The notes under the pieces: model-generated
Told to the model about the DNA's origin: nothing
Seen by the model: only the letters and a program-made list of their open reading frames with translations
The model's database searches: none
In this document: positions 1 through 8,111 of the stretch, piece by piece
Numbering within the stretch: the first letter of the stretch is position 1
How the letters are laid out: every line of letters starts with the position of its first letter
DNA from: Pseudomonas sp. MWU16-30317
GTDB lineage: Bacteria > Pseudomonadota > Gammaproteobacteria > Pseudomonadales > Pseudomonadaceae
Direction: 5' to 3'
Assembly: GCF_020515695.1 (NCBI RefSeq)
Contig: NZ_JAIWJA010000009.1
Span: forward strand, 1-64,000
DNA length: 64,000 nucleotides
Position numbers and translations under genes: made by a program

Positions 1-119
1 AGGATATCGGCCGATTCCTAATGGAGCGATACAACTGGCGGCGACCGCATCAGTTCAACAAAGGGCTAGCGCCTGCGGTCGCTGAGGGAAAACTCAATTC
101 AGTGTCCGGGATCAGTTGA
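1..119 (+). mobile_element. 3' end of an IS3-family transposase (partial IS)
   Basis: An open frame beginning at base 3 runs off the left edge and ends in TGA at 117-119. Its last residues contain the ERYNWRRPHQ-type tail seen just after the catalytic glutamate of the integrase core in IS3-family OrfB transposases, followed by LAPAVAE and ending VSGIS. The rest of the element lies outside the window. The few bases after the stop (ccactaca, up to about 128) are probably the terminal inverted repeat, because the helicase-like reading frame begins to make sense immediately afterwards. Family is inferred from the tail motif; the exact IS name is not known to me. Confidence 0.75.
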
Positions 120-129
120 CCACTACAAT

Positions 130-1719
130 GATGCGTCTGCGGTCGGTTTGATTCGCGTGTCCGCGATGGCAGGTTATGAATTGCCGATGGCAGAAGTCGT
201 CCACCTGATTAGACACCTCCGCACGATTGAAGCTGGACCTTTAGATTGGCTTGATGAGACAAACTGGCCTCCCCTACATTTTGAAGACAGCAGACCTAAG
301 TTATTGAATATTGCCCAGCTTTTTCAGGGGCTGAATTTCAGAGGGAACCCTTGGAATATCCTTGTGTCATGGGTTATCGATGGCCTTGGCCTTGGAAGAA
401 GTCTTCATCTGGCCGATGACTCTGGAAGCAAAATGAAGGGCTTGGCTCTTTGGCAATTCCTTAATTTTTGTCGCAAGCAGCCATCAGGTCCTGGGCTGCC
501 TTGCATCCGATTGCTTGATCGGATAAGACGGTTGGTTTTGATTTCTGGTGATCGTGGCCTTCGCCATCTGCCAAGGGCCGCTGGCGGAGTTGACGCTGTA
601 CGTCTGATGACTATTCACGGCAGTAAGGGGCTAGAGTTTCCGGTTGTCCACTTGCCTGGCATGGTGGCCGCAAGCTTACCCCGGAACAACAGGCCGCCAC
701 GTTGCCTGCCCCCTGACGGACTAATCTACGGTGCTGTAGGGCTGTCTGGGCTTGAAGCCGTGAAAGCTGGGCACGAGGAGGAAGAGGAATGTCTTTTTTT
801 TGTTGCCATTTCCAGAGCTCAGGATAGGTTGTTCTTGTACGCGTCATCATTGCAGGCTGACGGTAAAAACCGCAGTAAATCGAAATTTCTGAGCCCTATC
901 GGTCAACATTTAAATCAGGTTGCTAAGCCGCTGCTGTTAGCCGTGGATTCGTACTCAAGAACTCTGCTGGAGCTTGTTTGGGAGGAAAAACCCAATTGGG
1001 ATGATAGTCAAATTGCTCAGTTTGAGCGTTGTCCCCGTAGGTTCCTGTATTCCCACGTCATCGGACTTGGAGGGCGTCGTACCGAGACGGCCTTTCTCAA
1101 AATGCACAATGGTGTGAGGGCCGTCTCACAATGGTTAAAAGCCGAATATGAACACATTCCTCCCAGCGCGGCTCAACTTGATGCAGCCTTCGAGAAGGCA
1201 TGGTTGGCGGAAGGCGCTGTCGATCATGGCTATTCTGAGGACTACAGAATCATTGCCCGTCGGCTGGTGGACTACCTTATCGAAAGCCGAAGCGTTGGCA
1301 CGCCGATTCCGGTCATGCCAATTTTATTAGAAGGGGTTCACGGCAACGTTGTTGTAACACCAGATAGTGTTGTACGAGGCGGCAATGGCCAGACCATTGT
1401 GCGGCGAGTGAAGACGGGTAAGCCAAAATTCAATGGGTTTGACGATATCGAGTACACGTTGCTCCACATGGCAGCAACTCAGAACTACGGCGCCTCTGTC
1501 AAAATTGAGGTTACGTATCTCACTAGTGAAACGACTGATGAGATGTCCATTACGGACCGAAAACTAGCCTCGCGAAAGGAAAATTCTGCGCGGATGCTGG
1601 GTGAAATTAGCTCTGGTGCTTTTGGTCCGAAGCCGGAATCGAGGGTATGTCCCTCATGTCCCAGCTTCTTCATCTGTGGTGACTTACCTGCAGGGATAAT
1701 TGTTGGGAAAAAAAAATAG
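130..1719 (+). pseudogene. C-terminal fragment of a UvrD-like helicase with PD-(D/E)xK-type domain, truncated by the IS
   Basis: The frame is open through the IS junction, so no genuine start is visible; TTG at 148 and ATG at 166 are only internal options. Counting from 148, UvrD motif V/Va lies near residues 152-169 (LMTIHGSKGLEF) and motif VI near 214-230 (FVAISRAQDRLFLY). A RecB/Cas4-like C-terminal domain follows, with cysteines in ERCPRRF (about residue 294) and in CPSCPSFFIC (about 501-510) that could hold an iron-sulphur cluster. The usual acidic residue of the nuclease motif seems absent: it reads RRVKTGK instead of D-x-K. The Walker A half of the helicase is missing, so the fragment cannot hydrolyse ATP by itself. 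It ends in a run of A bases coding for lysines. Confidence 0.75.
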
Positions 1720-1809
1720 ATCTGCTTTCCGGTTTCCTCCAGTGCTGCGATTGACCTAGTGAAGGCCAGAAAACTCGCAAAATGCGAGCGGCTATCTGAG
1801 GTGATCCAT

Positions 1810-2313
1810 ATGCAATCTCAACACCCTAGCAGTGACAATCGTATTCCGGTAGAAGACGTCGGCGCTGCGATCCGTGAGGGGCGTCCCCTCAATCCTGCTC
1901 ATTTTTACAGCATCATTATCGCTGATGAACAGCTTAGCGAACGTCATTTGCAGCTGAGTGACCCTGTGCCAACTGGGCGGCAAATTCTTATCGCTGCAGG
2001 CGTTCGTCAGGTTGACGAATACAGCGTCTATGCAATTCTCCCCTCTGGTGAGTTTGAGGATTTGCGGCTTGATGAGACTTACGACCTGCGTGAGCGAGGT
2101 GCCGAAAAATTCATCATTTTTCAGACTGACCGCTCGTTCAAGTTCAGCATCGATGATAAATCGATGGAGTGGGGTAAACCGGCTATCAGCGGTAAGGTTT
2201 TGAAAACTCTCGCCGGTGTCCCAGCTGAGACTTACGATGTTTACCTTGAAGTGCGAGGCGGGCAAGATTTGCTGATACGTGATTCTGATCTGATTGATCT
2301 AGGTAAGCCCTGA
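1810..2313 (+). CDS. Tandem ubiquitin-like (multiubiquitin) protein
   Basis: The 167-residue protein holds two beta-grasp modules. The first, about residues 28-95, has FYSIIIADEQ, then PTGRQILIAAG. The second, about 96-167, has FKFSIDDKSMEWGKPAISGKVL. The spacing of these strands and the TGRxIL helix is typical of the prokaryotic multiubiquitin family (PF14452). ATG at 1810 is preceded by GAGGTGATCC, a good ribosome-binding site, and is preferred over the upstream GTG at 1759. There is no terminal di-glycine; the protein ends in DLGKP. It is the presumed modifier of the conjugation operon formed with the next three genes. Which residue becomes the activated C-terminus, and whether trimming is needed, cannot be read from the sequence. 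Confidence 0.8.
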   Translation: MQSQHPSSDNRIPVEDVGAAIREGRPLNPAHFYSIIIADEQLSERHLQLSDPVPTGRQILIAAGVRQVDEYSVYAILPSGEFEDLRLDETYDLRERGAEKFIIFQTDRSFKFSIDDKSMEWGKPAISGKVLKTLAGVPAETYDVYLEVRGGQDLLIRDSDLIDLGKP

Positions 2314-2355
2314 ATTGAGCGCTTCATCACTCTTATCCGTGATACTACGGAGGGC

Positions 2356-2736
2356 CTGACAGGCCTCCCGGAGGCAGATCAGCGCTATCTCCAACGTCAT
2401 GGGATTGCTGCGCAGGTGGTATGCGAAGGTCCTCATACGGGCGTAGTACTCCAGCAAGTACAGTTGCCAGAGAATAAATTCGATCACCCAGCGGCAGATA
2501 TCCTCGTAATTCTACCTCCCGGATACCCAGATGTTGCGCCTGATATGTTTTTCTGCGATCCGTGGTTGAAACTGGTGACGGTAGGTCGGTATGCGACATG
2601 TGCAGATCAGCCACACGTTTTCTCCGGACGCAACTGGCAGCGCTGGTCTCGGCACAATAGTGCATGGCGGCCAGGAGTTGATGGTCTGCACACCATGATC
2701 AAGCGCATTGAGCATGCGTTGATGGAGGCCAAGTAA
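2356..2736 (+). CDS. E2-like ubiquitin-conjugating protein (Prok-E2_E type), unusual start
   Basis: The product resembles the short bacterial E2 family PF14462: LPEADQRYL near the N-terminus, ILVILPPGYPDVAPDMFF in the middle, then NWQRWSRH and WRPGVDGL near the end. The conserved N-terminal part lies upstream of the first conventional start (GTG 2416), so translation must begin earlier. No ATG, GTG or TTG exists in frame between the preceding stop (2311-2313) and 2416. CTG at 2356 is three bases after GGAGG and is chosen provisionally; ATT at 2314 is the alternative. Cysteines are present in VVCEG, FFCDP and YATCAD, but I cannot say which is catalytic. The stop overlaps the next start as TAATG. 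Confidence 0.7.
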   Translation: MTGLPEADQRYLQRHGIAAQVVCEGPHTGVVLQQVQLPENKFDHPAADILVILPPGYPDVAPDMFFCDPWLKLVTVGRYATCADQPHVFSGRNWQRWSRHNSAWRPGVDGLHTMIKRIEHALMEAK

Positions 2737-4142
2737 TGTCCGGCGCAACGTTGGATATTACTTTGATCGAATCTCATGAAGCGGCGCTTCGTGCGCTGCT
2801 TTACCGAGAGGACGGTTCAGAGGCTGCTGCCTACGTCCTTTTCGGAAGAGCTGAGATCAATGAGGATCCTTGGTCAAAACACCCACGCATTCGATTGATC
2901 TCGCACGAAGTAGTTCCGATCCCCCCAAGCGAGGTCATTTCCTCCTCATCTGTCCACGTGACGTGGTCCACGAAGGGTTTTATGCAACTGTTGGGAGTTG
3001 CACAAGATCGTGAACTGATACCTGCTTTGGTTCACACCCACCCTCGTGCAGATGCTTTTTTTTCTGACCAAGATGATCGTAATGAGGCTGAGCTGGCCCG
3101 CACAGCATTCAACAAGCGGAGTGTGGGACTCGCAAGTCTAGTATTCGGGGAGAACGGGGCCATCGCCGGACGCCTTTGGACATCACCTACCGCGACTACA
3201 GATGCTTCGAAGATCTCCATTGTCGGTAACAAAATAGACATTCGGCAGCGTCAGAAGCACCATGAAAAGTCCGGGATGCTAGATCGCCAGGCGGCACTCT
3301 TTGGCAAGGGATTCAATCCTATCGTTCGTTCGCTGCGTGTGGGTGTAATCGGCTGTGGAGGCACAGGCAGTGCGGTAGTTTCACTGTTGGCACGTTTAGG
3401 CGTTGGGCATCTTGCGCTAATCGACAATGACACAATCGACACGACGAACCTCAATCGTGTGCATGGCTCACGAGCAGATGATGTACGGGATCAGTTGGCC
3501 AAGGTGGACATTCTTGCTCGTGAAATCGAGGTTTGGGGGCTTGGTACGCACGTGGTCACGAGCAAGGCTTGGGTAGGCAATCCAATGCTCCGTGATGTGT
3601 TGAAGTCCTGTGATGTACTTTTCGGATGCACGGACGACAACCAGGGACGGCTGACATTGAACCGTTTCGCTCACTTTTATGGTGTCCCGCTTGTTGATTT
3701 GGGATTGCGTATGCGCTCCGCGAGAGGTGGAGCCGAATATGAAATGACCGGACGGGTCACCACTATTAAGCCGGGCTCCCCCTGCCTGATGTGTCTTGGG
3801 GTCGTCAATCCGCAGAGAGCCGCCGCCGAAGGACTGCAGCGTAGCGATCCTATCGAGTATGAGCGTCGTAAGGCTGAAGCTTATGTTGACGGCGGTGGGG
3901 ATCCTGCTCCGGCTGTCGTAACGTTTACCACAAGCATAGCCTGCGCCGCAGTCGATGAGCTCATCCAAGGGCTAACAGGATTCCGGGGTGCAGAGGGCAT
4001 GGTTCACAACCGGATTCGTCGATTTGATCGCGTAGAAGACCGCTCCATGACCTGTAAGCCTATGCAAGGGTGCCCTGTTTGCCACAACGAAGCGGTTTGG
4101 GGACGCGGCGACGTCAACCCGTTTCTCGGCGTGATAGGGTGA
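2736..4142 (+). CDS. JAMM deubiquitinase-E1 (ThiF) fusion protein
   Basis: The 468-residue protein joins two activities. Residues about 10-150 form a JAB/MPN+ metalloprotease with the full zinc motif HTHP...SDQD (His100, His102, Ser110, Asp113). Residues about 195-468 form a ThiF/MoeB/E1 adenylation domain with the nucleotide loop GCGGTGS (206-212), Asp230 closing the second strand, and two zinc-type cysteine pairs, C350/C353 and C446/C449. It should adenylate the ubiquitin-like C-terminus, pass it to the E2, and also trim or remove the modifier. ATG at 2736 follows GGAGG, and its first base is the last base of the E2 stop codon. Assignment to an E1/JAB fusion is strong; the substrate is unknown. 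Confidence 0.88.
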   Translation: MSGATLDITLIESHEAALRALLYREDGSEAAAYVLFGRAEINEDPWSKHPRIRLISHEVVPIPPSEVISSSSVHVTWSTKGFMQLLGVAQDRELIPALVHTHPRADAFFSDQDDRNEAELARTAFNKRSVGLASLVFGENGAIAGRLWTSPTATTDASKISIVGNKIDIRQRQKHHEKSGMLDRQAALFGKGFNPIVRSLRVGVIGCGGTGSAVVSLLARLGVGHLALIDNDTIDTTNLNRVHGSRADDVRDQLAKVDILAREIEVWGLGTHVVTSKAWVGNPMLRDVLKSCDVLFGCTDDNQGRLTLNRFAHFYGVPLVDLGLRMRSARGGAEYEMTGRVTTIKPGSPCLMCLGVVNPQRAAAEGLQRSDPIEYERRKAEAYVDGGGDPAPAVVTFTTSIACAAVDELIQGLTGFRGAEGMVHNRIRRFDRVEDRSMTCKPMQGCPVCHNEAVWGRGDVNPFLGVIG

Positions 4143-4145
4143 AAC

Positions 4146-4481
4146 ATGCGGTATTTTTTCGCTACTACGTTGCGTCGGTTTGGATGGCTGAATGCCGATT
4201 ATCTGATAAAGAAGGTCTCTCGCCACCCGGGCAAGACCGTGATCCCTGTTGGTGAGCTTTGGTTAGTGATTGATGGTGAGATTAGCAAATGGGCTTGCCT
4301 CACCTGCCCAGGAGGATGTAACTCCAGCATCTCGCTTTCGCTGAGCCCTGATCGGAGGCCTCGTTGGACTGTAGAGCAGGATTTCTGGGGACGTCCCACG
4401 ATTGCGCCGTCAGTACACCAACATAGCGTTTGTAAGTGCCATTTTTGGATAAGAGAAGGCTCGGTAGTTTGGTCAAAATAA
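4146..4481 (+). CDS. DUF6527 family protein of the ubiquitin-like operon
   Basis: The 111-residue product begins three bases after the E1 stop. It has the DUF6527 pattern as I know it: a cysteine-rich centre (CLTCPGGC), a short hydrophobic repeat ISLSLS, PTIAPSV, and a closing CKCHFWIREGSVVW. This family is a regular last gene of bacterial Ubl/E2/E1 operons, where it has been linked to a serine-type peptidase acting on the modifier (my recollection of the Bub literature). Tight spacing shows it is translated with the E1 gene. A role in processing or removing the ubiquitin-like protein is inferred from context. Confidence 0.75.
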   Translation: MRYFFATTLRRFGWLNADYLIKKVSRHPGKTVIPVGELWLVIDGEISKWACLTCPGGCNSSISLSLSPDRRPRWTVEQDFWGRPTIAPSVHQHSVCKCHFWIREGSVVWSK

Positions 4482-4667
4482 TGAGTATATTTGGAAGGCG
4501 GGCTGTAATACGGTTAAAGAGCGCTGAAGGTATCTGTATGTTTTGTATATACTTTTGCTTAATAGGTTCACTTCGGTAATCCTTAGTATAAGAGTCTGGT
4601 GCTACGATCACTAGTAGCGTCTGGGCAAACATTTTCCTCTAGTTCGGGTGATTCAAAAGGAAGGTTT

Positions 4668-5258
4668 ATGAATATAAAACAAGCAGTAATGCTTTCTCGA
4701 ACTCAACGATGTGCTGGCGGTGGTCTTCTATTCATCGGAGCACTCTTCTATTTTATCAGTCTTCTTATGGCTATATATCATACGGCGCAGAGCATGAATG
4801 ACTCGGCGCTGCTCTGGCGGTTTGGCGCGATAATTCAAAACTTCATTGCGGCCATATTTGAACTAACCGCGCCCTACATCGGTTTCGTCTGGCGGAACGT
4901 GCCGACCATCAATCAGGCAGACCCATTTACCTACGGGAATCTACTTTTTTTGGGCCTTGTTGGTGTCATGATAGTGGGCAAGCAATTGGTGCTTGCCGGT
5001 CGACGGCTCCGGGCTCGCATTCAGCGTCAGATTGATCGCGTGGAAGAAATGCAGTGGCACAATTCGATGATGGCGAGTCGTACACCAGCTGGCACCTCAA
5101 TCTCTGCCAATTTGATTGGCCAGATCAACATTTTGCAGCAAACCATGCCACCTAATCCAGATGGGGGGTGGTGGACACGGCCTTGGGGACTTATCGGGCT
5201 TTCGATCGTCAGTGGATACTTTGTGGCTGTGTTAGCAAAGCTGACTGGGATGCTTTGA
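4668..5258 (+). CDS. YniB-like membrane protein
   Basis: ATG at 4668 follows AAAGGAAGG and gives 196 residues. There are hydrophobic segments at about residues 17-40, 90-110 and 175-194, with an amphipathic stretch rich in arginine and glutamine between the last two. The overall layout and several phrases (early ISLLMAIYHTAQSMNDS, central APYIGFVWRNVPTIN) recall the E. coli inner-membrane protein YniB, whose function is not known to me. It stands alone between the ubiquitin-like operon, 186 bases upstream, and the ATPase/HNH pair, 48 bases downstream on the same strand. It could be an accessory of either neighbour or independent cargo. Confidence 0.6.
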   Translation: MNIKQAVMLSRTQRCAGGGLLFIGALFYFISLLMAIYHTAQSMNDSALLWRFGAIIQNFIAAIFELTAPYIGFVWRNVPTINQADPFTYGNLLFLGLVGVMIVGKQLVLAGRRLRARIQRQIDRVEEMQWHNSMMASRTPAGTSISANLIGQINILQQTMPPNPDGGWWTRPWGLIGLSIVSGYFVAVLAKLTGML

Positions 5259-5306
5259 GACGCTGCCCCGTATAAGAAGCCCTGAAGATCTATTTCTTAG
5301 GAGGAT

Positions 5307-6911
5307 ATGGACTCTTGCATACTAAATTGGCATGATGTTGATTTGCCATTTGAATTGCTATGCAACAGAGCGGCACTCGGGCTAACGCATCATGATCGTG
5401 TTAGTGGGCTCAAAAAAATAGCTGCGAGCCAGACTAGTCAGGGAGCGAAGTTTATGTTTGGGGTAAAGAGCTTTACCAGTGGTAGTCATAAGAATTTTTA
5501 CGTTTCGGGAGCGTCAAGTCCAGATAAACCGCTTAAATCTGTTATCGTCGGAGACAACGCCGCCGGTAAGACACGATTTATCGTCTCCGTTATTGATGCT
5601 TTTAGACTTTTGCACCAGGCTAGATCAGGTGGTGGACCTAGAAAGCTATCAAATCGCCGCAAAGATCTTACGTCGACAAGTGGCGATTTAAGATTATGCT
5701 ATTACACATCTGCGGGCTTTGTAGATGCTCAGGTTGATAGCACAACTTTGAAAGTTACCTTGGATGGTGGGCATATATTTCCAGGGGAAATTCCTTTGCC
5801 CGCTCGAATAATTGCGATTAGTAGCGCATATAATGATAAGTTTCCTTTTTCAACTAATGATGAGGAGTTAGAGGGGGATTTTTATAAATACTGTGGGCTT
5901 CGTGAAACAAGCAATGCTTCGTGGAGCGCAACCTTAGCTAGGAAGACCATTGAGAATCTGTTGATGATGGATACTCTCGGTGCTGCCGTTCCCATTGAGG
6001 CCTTGTTCGATCAGCTAGGGTTGCAAACTAAATTCAGGATCTCGCTTTCTGCTACGAGTAAAAGAAAATTTTCAGAAGCGCTAAGCAGTCCAGATGCTTT
6101 ACTTGAATATATTCATAATTATTCAAATTATCAGCGTCGAATGCAGGTCGATATGTTTACGTCCACCTCAAAAAAAGACGTGATGTCTATATTTGAGGGG
6201 TATAAACATTTAAGGCAGCAGACTGATAAGTCACACTATTTTGATATAGATTTAAAAAGCGATGGGCGGGGTCATAGTGAAATATATGATTTCTTAAATA
6301 TTGTAAGGCGAGTAGGCCTGATTAAGGATGTCCATTTAGAACTATTTAGAGTTGGCGCTTATGAATCTTATGCATTCTCTAATGCAAGCTCTGGTGAAAC
6401 TCAGTTGCTTTACGGTTTTTCTAGTATTCTAAGGTATGCGTGCGACGACTCTATAATTTTTATTGATGAGCCAGAAGTCAGCCTGCATCCTGCTTGGCAG
6501 ATTCGTTATGTGGGGCTGTTGAAAAAAGCATTGGTAGCTGTTAAAAATTGTCATTTGATTATTGCTACGCATTCGCATTTTATCCTTTCTGATTTGGATG
6601 AGGCTAATAGTTCTCTCCATGTTTTTAAAAAGGAAAAAGATGGTGGTATTTCTATCGAGAATCTCGAGTATTCAACTTATGCATGGAGTCCAGAAAATAT
6701 TTTGTACTCTGTTTTTAATGTTAGAACTATCGGTAATCATGCGTTCGAAAAAGATCTGCAGGAAGCATTAAATCTGATTGCAGTTAAAGACAGCGATCTG
6801 GTTCGCTTGTCAGTGCTAGCATCTAAGTTTCAAGGGCTGGTGTTCGACTCATCGGATCCGCTAAATAAGGTGATTGGAGCAATCAGGGGATACTCTGATG
6901 GCCATCACTAA
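5307..6911 (+). CDS. Septu-like AAA/ABC-type ATPase (PtuA-like)
   Basis: The 534-residue protein has a Walker A GDNAAGKT at residues 82-89, a Q-loop-like region after it, an ABC-type signature SSGETQLL near residue 360, and a Walker B IIFIDEPEVSLHP near 383-393 followed by a histidine-switch-like THSHF. This is the OLD/PtuA class of ATPase. It overlaps the downstream HNH gene by 14 bases, the usual Septu arrangement in which the ATPase holds the nuclease until phage infection. AGGAGG lies only two bases before ATG 5307, so the true start may differ slightly. Base composition is clearly more AT-rich than the core genes to the right, a sign of transfer. Confidence 0.75.
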   Translation: MDSCILNWHDVDLPFELLCNRAALGLTHHDRVSGLKKIAASQTSQGAKFMFGVKSFTSGSHKNFYVSGASSPDKPLKSVIVGDNAAGKTRFIVSVIDAFRLLHQARSGGGPRKLSNRRKDLTSTSGDLRLCYYTSAGFVDAQVDSTTLKVTLDGGHIFPGEIPLPARIIAISSAYNDKFPFSTNDEELEGDFYKYCGLRETSNASWSATLARKTIENLLMMDTLGAAVPIEALFDQLGLQTKFRISLSATSKRKFSEALSSPDALLEYIHNYSNYQRRMQVDMFTSTSKKDVMSIFEGYKHLRQQTDKSHYFDIDLKSDGRGHSEIYDFLNIVRRVGLIKDVHLELFRVGAYESYAFSNASSGETQLLYGFSSILRYACDDSIIFIDEPEVSLHPAWQIRYVGLLKKALVAVKNCHLIIATHSHFILSDLDEANSSLHVFKKEKDGGISIENLEYSTYAWSPENILYSVFNVRTIGNHAFEKDLQEALNLIAVKDSDLVRLSVLASKFQGLVFDSSDPLNKVIGAIRGYSDGHH

Positions 6912-7527
6912 TTGGTATTTGAATATTGACAGGCTGCCTCAGTTTCCCGATGAGGTAATAGATTATTTAGAGAGCCTAAAACCACACAAGGCCGCCCTTT
7001 GGGATAAGACAAATAAAGAAATGGCGGAGTATAAGTCTGCCCTTCTTGAACAGCTAGCTGAAATTCAGGATAATAGATGTGCTTACTGTGGTCTTAGTTT
7101 GGATTGGAATCTCGTTGATCGAGAGCATTTCGTTCATAAGGGGCAGCTTACTGGCTATCCGGAGTTCATGTTCAATCTAAAAAATCTATTTGCTGCTTGT
7201 GGGTTTTGTAATCGTAGAATTAAAGGTCAAAGAGTTACACTGCAAACATATAATGAGAATTACGATGAGTGTGTTTTTTGTATAATTCATCCATTTTTCG
7301 ACACGCCAGAAAACGAGATTGAGTTCTTGGAGTTGCAGCAAGGTCAGCATATTCTTGTGAAGGCTCTGACACCTAAAGGCCAATCTACAATAGATTTCTT
7401 TTTGCTCAGCGACAAGCGCTTGACCGTTCGACGGGCAGGTTTTATTGCGGAGCGTGAGTTAGAAGCTGAGATGGACTCAGGGGCTTATGCTGAATTGAAG
7501 TTGGTGTCTTACTATCGGCCAGATTGA
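6898..7527 (+). CDS. HNH endonuclease (PtuB-like)
   Basis: The 209-residue product contains an HNH module: CAYC near residue 61, REHFVHKG with the catalytic histidine, FNLKNLF with the asparagine, and CGFCNRRIKGQ. The two CxxC pairs would bind structural zinc. ATG 6898 is preceded by AGGGG at suitable distance, and is preferred over the TTG at 6874. The gene overlaps the ATPase gene and shares its AT-rich composition. The pair fits the two-gene Septu antiphage layout. Retron and other ATPase-HNH systems use similar pairs, but no reverse transcriptase or ncRNA is seen here. Confidence 0.75.
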   Translation: MAITNWYLNIDRLPQFPDEVIDYLESLKPHKAALWDKTNKEMAEYKSALLEQLAEIQDNRCAYCGLSLDWNLVDREHFVHKGQLTGYPEFMFNLKNLFAACGFCNRRIKGQRVTLQTYNENYDECVFCIIHPFFDTPENEIEFLELQQGQHILVKALTPKGQSTIDFFLLSDKRLTVRRAGFIAERELEAEMDSGAYAELKLVSYYRPD

Positions 7528-8111
7528 CCAACCTATAATTATTAAACGGCGAAAAACCTCTGCCTTTAGCTTTGCGTTCAAGCCTGTGGGTGAGTGATGG
7601 TTGGTGGGCCCCTAATTTTGACACGTTGATAAACTTCGTCGACTTTTATGGTTGAAACTTTACGATTCTACCTGGTTTTTCTACGCTAAACCGCTATAAT
7701 CCAACTGGGGCTTGGAGTAATCTTTACATATCTTATCTCACCTATCCTTTCCCGTTCTAACGGCTATCTGATCCTGCTGTTACAAGAAGCCGCGACCTCA
7801 GTGTCGCGGTTTTTTTTGCGCTGCTGTAGCCGAGCTTTATAAAATCAGAGGCTGCCGTATAGGTGTGTAGAACTATAAGTCTCAAGAATTTAGCTACTTT
7901 ATCCATGAGTGCTGTCCGCATCTTGTAGGAAAGCTAATTTCATGTTACTCGGCGCCGCGTCACTAGTAGCTCAGTCGAAGAAGCCTGATTGTTTGTGGTT
8001 CTAGTCGTCCTGATGGCGGGCCAGGTTTTTGACCCTGTGCCCGCTGAACAGATGTATATATCAAATTGCTTTGTAGACCTGCTTATCAATGCGTTTAAAT
8101 CGCAGGCAGTA
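7528..8111. other. Non-coding border between the accessory island and the core
   Basis: No convincing gene is present in these 584 bases. The composition is mixed and AT-rich up to about 8100. The one clear element is a terminator at 7790-7817. An open frame reading rightward from 7989 overlaps the antisense of a real gene and is not accepted. No integrase, tRNA or obvious attachment repeat is visible, so the exact boundary is not resolved. A short box resembling the tRNA D-arm at about 7967 does not fold into a tRNA. Confidence 0.6.
7790..7817 (+). terminator. Intrinsic terminator
   Basis: A perfect 7-base stem, CCGCGAC paired with GTCGCGG around a six-base loop, is followed by eight T. It would stop rightward transcription from the ATPase/HNH pair or from an unannotated short transcript upstream. 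Confidence 0.85.

Noticed and set aside
7950..8030. tRNA-like boxes (TAGCTCAGTC and GGTTCTAGTC)
   Set aside because: The boxes are too close together and no acceptor, anticodon or T stem can be paired.
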